A DNA stretch of 64,000 nt from Pseudorasbora parva (taxonomy: Eukaryota > Chordata > Actinopteri > Cypriniformes > Gobionidae), in NCBI RefSeq assembly GCF_024679245.1, contig NC_090185.1:28522926-28586925 (forward strand). Reading direction: 5' to 3'. Shown piece by piece: positions 1 through 9,156 of this stretch (position 1 is the stretch's first letter; each line of letters starts with the position of its first letter). A program made the translations under genes and the position numbers. A model generated the notes under the pieces. The model did not search any database and was not told the DNA's origin. It saw nothing but the letters and a program-made list of their open reading frames with translations.

Positions 1-240
1 AAGTTTGAGAGGAATGGACTTTAAATGGAGGTACAGAAATCTTTCTCTGTTTTTTGGAAAGATATCTTTGTGTTTTGAAGTTAAATTAAAGTCTTATAGG
101 TTTGAAACGACATGAGGGTGAGTACATTACACAATTTGGATTTTTTTGAGTGAATTATACCTTATAAATACAGTAAGCCTTGGATAAAACTAACTATGTT
201 GCAAATTATATAGTTTTCATCTACTGTTTACATTCACCTA
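1..240. repeat. MITE-like repeat arm flanking a Tc1 insertion
   Basis: Bases 1-31 are the inverted complement of 1931-1963 except for a 2-base insertion. A second inverted match pairs about 160-188 with 1576-1625. The stretch at 95-165 resembles the right end of the common fish MITE family seen elsewhere in the window (a CATGAGGGTGAGTA motif followed by a T-rich end). The window therefore opens inside an old palindromic element whose two arms were later separated by the Tc1 element and a SINE. The left boundary lies outside the window. Confidence 0.5.
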
Positions 241-1437
241 AAGGATTATTAGGAACACCAGTTCAATTTCTCATTAATGCAATTATCTAATCAACCAATC
301 ACGTGGCAGTTGCTTCAATGCATTTAGGGGTGTGGTCCTGGTCAAGACAATCTCCTGAACTCCAAACTGAATGGCAGAATGGGAAAGAAAGGTGATTTAA
401 GCTATTTTTAGCGTGCCATGGTTGTTGGTGCCAGACGGGCCGGTCTGAGTATTTCACAATCTGCTCAGTTACTGGGATTTTAATGCACAACCATTTCTAG
501 GGTTTACAAAGAATGGTGGGAAAAGGGTAAAACATCCAGTATGCGGCAGTCCTGTGGCCGAAAATGCCTTGTTGATGCTAGAGGTCAGAGGAGAATGGGC
601 CGACTGATTCAAGCTGATAGAAGAGCAACTTTGACTGAAATAACCACTCATTACAACCGAGGTATGCTGCAAAGCATTTGTGAAGCCACAACACGCACAA
701 CCTTGAGGCAGATGGGCTACAACAGCAGAAGACCCCACCAGGTACCACTCATCTCCACTATAAATAGGAAAAAGAGGTTACAATTTGCACAAGCTCACCA
801 AGAGTTGAAGACTGGAAAAATGTTGCTTGGTCTGATGAGTCTCGATTTCTTTTGAGACATTCAGATGGTAGAGTCAGAATTTGGCGTGAACAGAATGAGA
901 ACATGGATCCATCATGCCTTGTTACCACTGTGCAGGCTGGTGGTGGTGGTGTAATGGTGTGGGGGATGTTTTCTTGGCACAGTTTAGGCCCCTTAGTGCC
1001 AATTGGGCATTGTTTAAATGCGACGGCCTACCTGAGCATTGTTTCTGACCATGTCCATCCCTTTATGCCCACCATGTACCCATCCTCTGATGGCTACATC
1101 CACCAGGATAATGCACCATGTCACAAAGCTCGAATCATTTCAAATTGGTTTCTTGAACATGACAATGAGTTCACTGTACTAAAATGGCCCTCACAGTCAC
1201 CAGATCTCAACCCAATAGAGCATCTTTGGGATGTGGTGGAACGGGAGCTTCGTGCCCTGGATGTGCATCCCACAAATCTCCATCAACTGCAATATGCAAA
1301 AATTCAATCAATATGGGCTAACATTTCTAAAGAATGCTTTCAGCACCTTGTTGAATCAATGCCACATAGAATTAAGGCAGTTCTGAAGGTGAAAGGGGGT
1401 TAAAAACAGTATTATTATGGTGTTCCTAATAATCCTT
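241..1437 (+). mobile_element. Tc1/mariner element, DD36E type
   Basis: The 1,197-bp element is flanked by TA on both sides (239-240 and 1438-1439) and has 20-bp perfect terminal inverted repeats that begin AAGGATTATTAGG. It carries one decayed transposase gene on the + strand. The spacing between the second Asp and the Glu of the catalytic triad is 36 residues. That fits the DD36E group of Tc1-like elements (the family called Incomer in the literature) better than classical DD34E. It lies in an adcy9 intron and interrupts an older palindromic repeat. Confidence 0.9.
379..1403 (+). pseudogene. Broken Tc1-like transposase (DD36E)
   Basis: This is the remnant of a DDE transposase that would cut and paste the surrounding element. 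The likely start is the ATG at 379. The N-terminal part carries the helix-turn-helix DNA-binding region (SISQSAQLLGF, then a TTISRVYKEW block). The catalytic residues are Asp in WSDES (834-836), Asp in HQDNAPCH (1107-1109) and Glu in [11 protein letters not shown] (1218-1220). The gene is dead: an in-frame stop lies at 409-411, another at 481-483, and a one-base frameshift lies near 808-815, just before the first catalytic Asp. All three catalytic residues survive, so inactivation is fairly recent on the scale of this window. Downstream of the frameshift the frame is open to the natural stop near the right repeat. Confidence 0.9.
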
Positions 1438-1484
1438 TAGGTAAGTGTATATTGCCCTATTTTTATATTGAGATATCTCGATGT

Positions 1485-1580
1485 TAGGGGTGTAACGATA
1501 TATTGTTAAATAATATATCGTGATATAAAAATATGACGATATGTATCGTTGATGGGAATTATATGATTCGTGATATAGGT
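1485..1580. mobile_element. hAT left-end fragment
   Basis: TAGGGGTGTAACGATAT is followed by AT-rich ATATCG repeats. This is the terminal signature of several hAT elements in this window (compare 21445 and 63356). No matching right end was found nearby, so it is read as a truncated end. Confidence 0.35.
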
Positions 1581-1671
1581 GATTTATCCAAGGCTCAACT
1601 TGCAGTTGTAGGCCTATTTATAAGGTGACAAACACAAATTAACAAATTTAGGCTACCACAAATGTCATCAT

Positions 1672-1930
1672 CACCAGCAGCCATATCACCCTGTAGCCCA
1701 AGACTGGTTTCCCACTGAAGCTAAGCAGGGCTGAGCCTGGTCAGTACCTGGATGGGAGACCAACTGGGAAAACCAGGGAGCTGCTGGTAGAGGTGTTAGT
1801 GAGGCCAGCAGGGGGCGCTCACCCTGTGGTCTGTGTGGGTCCTAACACCCCAGAATAGAAATGGGGACACTATACTATCAAAGAGCACCGTCCTTCGGAT
1901 GAGACATTAAACCGAGGTCCCGATTATGTC
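1672..1930 (+). mobile_element. 5S rRNA-derived SINE (SINE3 type)
   Basis: The first part matches 5S rRNA, including the internal RNA polymerase III promoter blocks AAGCTAAGCAGGG (near 1719) and GGATGGGAGACC (near 1751). The 3' part (GGGGACACTATACTATCAAAGAGC... to the ACATTAAACCGAGGTCC end) is the body typical of zebrafish SINE3. It is not a functional 5S gene, because the 5S portion is diverged and fused to the SINE body. It sits inside the right arm of the palindromic repeat that starts at 1. Confidence 0.85.
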
Positions 1931-2165
1931 CCTCCATTTTTAAAGTCCATTCCTCTCAAACTTAAAAGATGCAAAGAATGTCATAAAGGCATCCAAATCT
2001 TCTGAAGTCTTCTGAAGAGACACAATGGCTTTATGTGATGAATATATTTAACACAACGTACATACTGTAGTTAACACGGACGTTCAAATGATTGCATGAC
2101 GCATGAAACAACATGAAAGTGAGTAAATGCAGAATTGAAATTCTTGGATGAGCTAAACGTTTACA
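1931..2165. repeat. Right arm of palindromic MITE-like repeat
   Basis: 1931-1963 is the inverted copy of 1-31. The segment 2095-2160 again resembles a MITE right end (CATGAAAGTGAGTAAATG, then a short T-rich end). Boundaries are uncertain because of the nested SINE. Confidence 0.4.
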
Positions 2166-2777
2166 GTTTGAGAGCGGTCATTTTGACGAGCTTTCTTGCG
2201 ATTAGAGCTGTGATTAATTGCATTGATCATCTGAAGTGCACCTGCTGCCAGAACGGCGCTTCTCAGTGAGAGCGCAAACATTATTTAAAGGGTCATGAAA
2301 CCCCCCTGCTGCAGCAGTGTTTTTTCACACCTTTGATTTGAAAAGGCTTTCAAAAAGGGCCGTGGTCGACTGAGAAAAGGTGAGATGGGTATTGTGTGGA
2401 AAGAGGGAATGATTTGCATAAATAGGGGAGTGTCATTATCGTTACATCCGTACTGCGTAGTCTGCTCCATATCTTCATCCATATGGCGCGAAGAACACAA
2501 CAACAGTGAAGGAAAACCCGGCGATGTTCTTCACACAGCCAAAAAATATACAGTACATCCATAAAAATGTATTTTGAATGTAATGACTTGATTAAAACAA
2601 TGGCCAGTAACATGCATACTGTATGCCTACTGAGTGTAGTATAACGAATGGCGAATAATTGTAAAAAATGTCATGTAAACTGTAGACATTACTCTTAATT
2701 AAGATTAATAGAAATAGTTGCATTATTGGAACATACAAACGTAGTCGGTGTAATTTAATCTAATCCCTGTCTTGCAG
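2166..2777. other. adcy9 intron, mostly unassigned
   Basis: This is intronic sequence upstream of the first visible adcy9 exon. From 2286 it resembles one end of a fish MITE (TTTAAAGGGTCATGAAACCC), but no matching right end was found. The short ORFs here show no recognisable protein signature. The last bases before 2778 form a normal acceptor (CTTGCAG). Confidence 0.4.
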
Positions 2778-2931
2778 TATGATCTTTTGCCTGGATGATG
2801 TACAGAACTGTACCCGGTCTCTGTTGAAGCTGGTCTCTGGCTGGATCCCACGTCACGTGATCGGGGCTGTGCTTGTTTCACTTCCTGCTGTGTCGGTCTT
2901 CTCCCACCTGGCTTACAGTCCGCAGCTCCAG
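2778..2931 (+). CDS. adcy9: adcy9 exon: second transmembrane cassette, part 1
   Basis: Adenylate cyclase 9 is a plasma-membrane enzyme that converts ATP to cyclic AMP. This internal exon follows a CTTGCAG acceptor and ends at CAG before GTGAAG. It encodes 51 codons plus the last base of a split codon, and it ends in phase 0. The peptide includes LVSGWIPRHVIGAVLVSLP and VFSHLAY. This matches the ADCY9 region leading into the second six-helix membrane cassette (the human protein has an RHVLGALLVSLPA-like stretch, as recalled). Upstream exons for the first cassette and C1 catalytic domain lie outside the window. The next exon begins in the required phase 0. Confidence 0.9.
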
Positions 2932-3061
2932 GTGAAGTCCTCAACATCCCTTCTGTTTTATATTTGTAATAAATTCTGTTCTTTTTTAACTTTCTATTCA
3001 TCAAATAATCATCACACATTTTATTATGCAGAGCTGGTTATTAGAATGTTAGAATGATTTC

Positions 3062-3215
3062 TGGAGAATCGTGACACTAAAGACTGATCCTGAAAAATCA
3101 GCTTTGATCACAGGAATAAATTACATTTTAAAGTATGTTCAAATAGAAAACATTTTAAATTGTTATAATATTTCACAATTTTGGTGTGCATAAGAGACTT
3201 CTTTCAAACACTTTT
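3062..3215. repeat. Dispersed fish repeat (TTTGATCACAGGAATAAA family), copy 1
   Basis: The core TCAGCTTTGATCACAGGAAT, an AATATTTCACAATTTT tract and AAGAGACTTCTTTCAAA are shared with 37696-37876 and partly with 51772-51900. It is a common interspersed cyprinid repeat, probably a non-autonomous DNA element. The ends are not resolved. Confidence 0.55.
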
Positions 3216-3977
3216 TTATTTTAAGTTGTCATTGTTATAGCATCCATATAAGCTGCCAATACTCTGCATACCCAAGCAATACGTGGACGCTATAAATGGC
3301 TATAAATTCCTTTGTTGGAGGTGTACCGTAAAGCTTGCATGATAAAATGTTGGCAATACTTGTGTAACTGTCTGTCATTTATGTATTTATTTGCCAAACA
3401 ATGTTAATTTTCTTCAAAACCGCAATTTACAGAGAGTTCCGGGTAAGCAAATCCACAGCAGCTTTGCCGCCTACGCTCTGTTGTTATGTATCGTCATCAT
3501 TGTCCCTCGTTCTGATTGATTTGCTGGCATATGGGGAATTTTATGTGCGGGGAAAGCTGTCCGCGAATCACTCGTCCAAGAGGAAAAATGAGCAGTTACT
3601 GCCAGGTCTCAATCACTGAAAATCATATTTTATTTGATACAAAACTAACTAGACTAAATCATTGGGGAAAAAATCATAACTAAGACTATATTCATAGTAG
3701 ATAGTTTAATTTTCTACTTAGGGAATTATATTTTATTTTATTTTTTATATGAAAAGGTATAAACTGTTAAAGACCTGGTGTAAGTACACCTACTGTAACT
3801 ATCTTGGATTGTTAATCGATAGTTTATACGTTTGTTAAAGTTTTCAATTTGCATCATTTCGAATTATTTTTATTTATTGTACTTGTTATAAATAGTTATA
3901 TATTCAGCTACTAATATTATACAAATTTTTCATTCTTAAAAAAAAAAAAAAAACACTTCTGGCATACATTAAAATTT

Positions 3978-4409
3978 AAAGCTACACTGTGTGACATTTT
4001 CCCCCATCTAGTGGTGTAAAGGTATATGACCATCCAGTGAATATTAGTTTCTGTTCCTCTCAATTCTGATTTCATTTTAACTCCTACGGTGGCCGATTTA
4101 GTCCAAGATTAACATAGCAATCCCCCCTCTTCACATTCGTCACGGTGCCATCGAGTGTTAAAACGCAGAAGGCGAAGCTTGAATTTATGGGTATGTCCCT
4201 CTTTGGCTAATGTACTTTCAAGATGGAGGGGCAACATGGCGACCAGGATTCGAACCCCTCACCCGTATGTATTTTCAAAGGCATATTATAAACTTACGAA
4301 AATACTTTATTACTTGAAAGAAGTAAATATACATTAATGAGCACATATATTTTTGAAAGAAATAAGTGTTTTTAGCTAAGAATAAACTAAAAAAGTTACA
4401 CAGTGTAGC
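3978..4409. mobile_element. MITE with AAGCTACACTGTGTG ends, copy 1 (empty-site copy)
   Basis: The element is about 430 bp with terminal repeats TTAAAGCTACACTGTGTGAC and AGTTACACAGTGTAGC. It is closely similar to 9157-10804 across its whole length but lacks the 1.2-kb insertion found there. It therefore shows the pre-insertion sequence (CCCTCTTTGGCTAATG). A GGATTCGAACCCC stretch near 4250 resembles a reversed tRNA B-box. Confidence 0.85.
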
Positions 4410-5168
4410 ACAGTCTTTTACTGTGTCATACTGATGCTAACCGCAAACGCTGGGATACACATGCTCCCTCTGCATGTGTAACTGCACGACAACAAGGACG
4501 CAGAAGTGTAAATGAAAATCGATGCGTAGCCCACGTAAAGGCTACGGCGCAGGTCCGACGCATGAGTATAAATACAAACATTCAAGAAAAACAACAACAA
4601 CAAAAAAAAAAAACGTGAGCATATAAACCCATTTAATTTATCTGCACGTGGCACTTGTTTTACATGACGTGCCACCCAGCATACCCGGTTAAAAGTCATC
4701 GGCACTTACTATAGGGTTATGGTACGATTAGGGTTTGGTTGAGGGTTAGCTGCATGTAATATGAATAACTTACTGTTATTGTACTATGGTACTTGTAACA
4801 TATGTAACAAGGTTATTGTTGTTATTATTATTTTAGCATTTAATTGGTACTTCTGACATCTCTAGATCCTTCACAGTTTTATTCTTTAAACGCTGTATGC
4901 AAATCAAAGTAAACCTTCTTGTGTACACAAATACACACCATTTACATACCATCAAAATTATACCTTCATCTTAAATGGGTGTTAGTTTTCCCTCGATTCT
5001 TTTGATCAAAGTTTATCCCTGAAGAAATGGGTAATTAGAGGAAGAGTTTTGAAGCTTCGAGGATGTTGAGAGCACGGTTCCTCTACAAGATCAAGCTGTA
5101 ATGTAACAGTGCATTCAATCTATTGAGGTTTTTATATTTCAATGTACTGTATGTTGACAAGGTTCAAG

Positions 5169-5886
5169 CATGGGCGTCGGAACCATTGTGTGTGGGTGGG
5201 ACAAGACCCACCCACTTTTTAAGACCAATGATATTGGACCCACTCACTTTTATCGTCTCTAATTCAGCACTTCTGCTTACCTTGACTACCCCTTAACCGA
5301 GAAACTTATTAAGAAACTTTTTTTTGAAACACATGTTAAACGCTTTATTTCCCCTTTTCTGATATTTGCTCTTTTTTATTGAAAATAAATACCTTTCCGA
5401 TCTGATATGTGATGGGGAAAGGGAGTAGAGTGAGTGTGGCAAAAGGCGGATTCAAACCCATGCTCGATTTGCGTCAAAACTTGATGCCATGCGTCTTACC
5501 CCTACTCTAGAGCCACGGTAAATAATTCAGTGATTTCTGTAATTTTGTCTGGCCCAAACAATCGTTTAGTAAACGGCATTTTTTCGGTCTGTACACGGAG
5601 CATAAAAAACATGCAACTTGTTCATTATCATTATCTGTGAAACTGTTGATTTCTATGGCAGTTAAATGAGCCTTTTTATTAGACTATTGCTATTGACTGG
5701 TTTGAGGTCTTTTTTGGAAAGGGATATGGCCTCAAACGCACCATAATGCAGGAAATCACATCTATGAAATCCTTTTTTTTATAGGGAAAAACCCCCAGAC
5801 CCCCCGCAAAACAATTTCCCCACCTATCATATTTTGCCTTACCCGCTACTGACCCACCCACTTTTTATTTGCTTCCGACGCCCATG
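5169..5886. mobile_element. Non-autonomous hAT-like element with GGGCGTCGG ends
   Basis: The termini are CATGGGCGTCGGAACC and the complementary GCTTCCGACGCCCATG. They are flanked by 8-bp repeats GGTTCAAG (5161-5168) and GATTCAAG (5887-5894), with one mismatch. Subterminal CCACCCACTTTTTA motifs occur at both ends. There is no transposase ORF. An internal tRNA-like segment is listed separately. The element sits in the adcy9 intron just upstream of the exon at 5995. Confidence 0.8.
5436..5517 (-). ncRNA. tRNA-like module inside a DNA transposon
   Basis: On the minus strand this segment starts with GTGGC and ends with GCCAC, which can pair as a terminal stem. It contains a B-box-like GGTTTGAATCC near its 3' end and a loose A-box-like TGGCTCTAGAGTAGGGG near its 5' end. 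The T-stem and anticodon arm are poorly formed, so it is not a working tRNA gene. It looks like a tRNA-derived or tRNA-mimicking piece carried by the surrounding element. Confidence 0.35.
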
Positions 5887-5994
5887 GATTCAAGTACACC
5901 GAAAAACCCACAGCCCACGTTTGTGCAGTAAATATGTGTATCTGTGATTGGTTCACTGTTTAAAATTACATTCTTTCTTTGTCTGGTTCTGTAG

Positions 5995-6143
5995 GTGACC
6001 ATGTTCCTGTGCTGTGCTCTCATTATTGCTATTATCCAGTACTGTAATTTCTGCCAGCTGAGTTTCTGGATGCGCTCCGTTTTGGCTACTGTAGCTGGTT
6101 TGTCTTTACTCATCCTGCTCTACAGTGCCACCACCAGACCCAG
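5995..6143 (+). CDS. adcy9: adcy9 exon: transmembrane helices
   Basis: The exon follows TTCTGTAG and ends at AG before GTCAGA. It has 49 codons plus two bases (phase 2). The peptide contains two hydrophobic segments, FLCCALIIAIIQY and LATVAGLSLLILLYS, on either side of CNFCQLSFWMRS. The YCNFCQLS..WMRS..AT pattern is a recognisable signature of ADCY9 in the second membrane cassette. These helices anchor the enzyme; catalysis is in the cytosolic domains. The two terminal bases AG join the T of the next exon to give Ser. Confidence 0.93.
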
Positions 6144-6618
6144 GTCAGACATCCTTTGCTTTTGTTACCAGTTCAGCTAGTTAAACCTTTACCAATATCA
6201 ACTTAGTGTTTCAATTAATTACATAACTGTATTACAGTTTTAAAACATAGTCATAAAAGTCAACAAAAGGTTATGGTCATGTCCACCGATGGTGAAGAAA
6301 TATTCCCAATACCACCCAAAACAAATGTAAAATGTACAACGATATGGGCGTTTTCACTATGGTCTATGATTGCTTACAATGCATGGTTAATAAAGTCATT
6401 TATTATTGAAAGCAATCATTAAAAGTTATTTTTCAACTTTTTGAAGTTCTCTGGTCAATCCCTCAATTCGTCACACACTACTGCCATTCAGCTTTTATAG
6501 AGAGTGAATTGAAAACACTCGCTCATCTCCGGTGGACATGTATGGTGACTGTCAGATTGTATAATTGCTGTAGAGAAATCTGATTTATAATAACAGATGT
6601 TTTTTTTTTTTATTGCAG

Positions 6619-6645
6619 TGTCACAGACATTTTTCCAGCATTTGG
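6619..6645 (+). CDS. adcy9: adcy9 27-bp micro-exon
   Basis: The exon lies after ATTGCAG and before GTGAGT. It is 27 bp: one base completing Ser, eight codons (V T D I F P A F), and GG, which combines with the first G of the next exon to give Gly. The phases fit both neighbours exactly, which is the main evidence. It encodes part of the extracellular loop between the last membrane helices, a variable region in ADCY9. A short poly-T tract immediately precedes the acceptor. Confidence 0.8.
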
Positions 6646-6823
6646 GTGAGTGTTTCTTTAACTGCTTCTTTGAGACCTCGTTATACTCACAGCAAAGTTT
6701 TTTTTTTTTGTTCTTCGTTTTGGGGTAAAATTTAGTTTGAAATACATGAGTAGCGATATACTGTTAGCGAACATCCGTCACACCTCGATGAGCGACGACT
6801 GATGATTAAATGATTATGTAAAT

Positions 6824-7664
6824 ACACTATATTGCCAAATGTATTGGGACACCCCTCCAAATCATTCAATTCAGGCGTTCCATTCACTTCCATGACCACA
6901 GGTGTATAAAATCAAGCACCTATGAATGTAGATGCTTCTACAAACATTTGTGAAAGAATGGGTCGCTCTCAGGAGCTCAGTAAATTAAAGTGTGGTACCG
7001 TGATAGGTTGGTACCTGTGCAAGTTCATTCATGAAATGTCCTCACTACTAAATTTTCCACAGTCAGCTGTTAGTGTTATTATAAAAAAAGTGGAAGCATT
7101 TGGGAACAACAGCAACTCAGCCATGAAGTGGTAGGCCACGTAAAATCACAGAGTAGGGGTCAGCACATGCTGAGGCGCATCCTGACTGCATTGTACCATG
7201 TGTAAAGTTTGGTGGAGGGGGGATTATGAAAGGAACTCTTAATGCTTCAGCATACAATAAATTCCAAAATTGCGGGAACAGTTTGGGGAGTGTCCCTTCT
7301 TGTTCCAACATGACATGCACAAAGCAATGTCCATAAAGACATGGATGAGCAAGTTTGGTGTGAGGAACTTGACTGGCAACAAAAAAAAACAATAGATCAC
7401 CTTTGGGATGAATTAGAGTAGAGAATGCAAACCCTGCCTTCTCGTCGAATATCAGTGCCTGACCTCACAAATGTACTTCTAGCAGAATGATCAAAAATTT
7501 CCATAAACACACTCAAATTTTGTAGAAAGCCTTCCCAGAAAAGTTGAAGCTGTTATAGCTGGTGGGCTAACTCCATATTAAAACCTACAGATTAAGAATG
7601 GGATGGCATTAAAGTTCATGTGCATGTAAAGGCAAATTACGCCCCAAAACGTTTGGCAATATGT
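6824..7664 (+). mobile_element. Decayed Tc1/mariner element
   Basis: The left end ACACTATATTGCCAAATG and right end CGTTTGGCAATAT are inverted versions of each other. The interior retains Tc1 transposase fragments: MGRSQELSKL near 6958 in the helix-turn-helix region, and HLWDELE near 7398 beyond the catalytic Glu. Stops and deletions remove most of the catalytic core. It lies in the large last intron of adcy9. Confidence 0.75.
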
Positions 7665-8236
7665 TCAATGTGATGTGCGCTTTCCTCTCAATAACAAAAT
7701 AAACACAGTGAAAAATAAAATTAAGAAAACGAAAAGCTCTCTAGTGTGTTAGTGTTTTCACTAATAGATGTCTGACCTCAACGGACTAAACAGAAGAAAT
7801 AAACCAGAAAAGATTTCCAGGTGAAAGATTTCTGAACACACCTACCTATTACATAATCGCCACGGACCATTGGTAGTACGAAGGTGTTTACCATCTGGAG
7901 CAAACTTTTCCGGAAGCTCGCTTTGGCAAGCTGTTTCAAACTGCCAAACAAACTTTGTTTTAACCTTAAAGTCGACATGAAATGGAAATTCATTCTATCA
8001 GTTTTCTAAATTCACAATTTTTTAACATTGTCATAATTGCAGCTTCCTGTGAAAATGACAGACTTCTGTAGCTTCTCAAATACTTATTCTATCTGCATCC
8101 ACTTTTGAGTGCAATGCTCCATACTTTTTTTCCCCCTTGAGCTGCAATTTGTTACACTCAAATATACATCACAATACAGAAGAAAAAAATCTGTCACTAC
8201 CTCAGTTTCATCACGACTTCAAAGACCCATTCAAAC

Positions 8237-8517
8237 CAAGGTTGATAACTATCATCACGATGTCTAGATGTTAACGATATAAGAAGGAGCGATCATTTTC
8301 AGAATGTTCTTTCTTTTTTCAGCAGATGAACAATAAAAACACTGACCACCAAGCAGAATCCACCTGACTTTGAAGACCTTGAGCATTTAAAGCAGCAGAA
8401 GATAAAACTGCAGATCAGGCTTATAATAAACAAAACCCTATCATGCTTGGGTGTTGGTGCTAAGATAGTTATCAATATAATTATCTTTATAGTTATCACT
8501 CTTAGTGTAAACTTGGC
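8237..8517. mobile_element. Short non-autonomous element, GTTGATAACTATC-like ends
   Basis: AAGGTTGATAACTATCATCAC on the left roughly complements TAGTTATCACTC and GTAAACTTGGCT on the right. The element is about 280 bp and has no coding capacity. Family not recognised. Confidence 0.35.
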
Positions 8518-9156
8518 TTATGGCTGGAATCTACAACACGACTTATAAATATTAACAGATTTTAAAACACTAGGGATCATAGACTTGTCGGCTCTATAAA
8601 TGGTTGAAGAGGAATAGCTATGCATCAAACACTTACCGACTGAGGATCACACACTAGACTTTAAAGTTGTTTTGAATGCATCATACTTACACAGAAACAT
8701 GTCTCTTTGCTCATGTCTCATGTCTCTTTGTTCTAAAATCGGTCATTCTTTAGATTAGGGCCGAAATTCTCACTATTAGCTAACAATTTATTACTACTTT
8801 TGTAGTTGTAGTACTCAAGACCGGTCTTAAGACCATTTTTTGAAGGTCTTATACATTTGTACTTTGTCTTGTCTCTGTCTCAGACTTGAGGGACTCTGGA
8901 TATTGTAAGGCCAAAACTGCTGGGATATTACTAAATATCCAGTGCATTGTCTGATTTATTTATTAACATCATTAATGTAAAACTTCCTGCTTCAGACGCA
9001 ATCAATAACTTATTTCTAATTGATTTATTTATTGTGCCAGTTCAGAAATGAATGAAGGATTGTCAAAAATGTCATCTAAATGATTAAATACAAATGCTTA
9101 GAAAATTCTAGATATTGTTGCAAAAAAGTACTTCTATGAGATCTACATGATATACT

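Noticed and set aside
1672..1790. Possible 5S rRNA gene
   Set aside because: The 5S similarity is diverged and continues directly into a SINE3 body, so it is a retroposon, not a gene.
4240..4262. Reversed tRNA B-box (GGATTCGAACCCC) in a MITE
   Set aside because: No A-box or tRNA fold was found around it; the second copy has a mutated version. It may be a chance match.
4155..4337. 60-codon ORF in the AAGCTACACTGTG MITE
   Set aside because: A related frame opens in the second copy but breaks at the insertion; there is no domain and no start context, so it is part of the MITE body.
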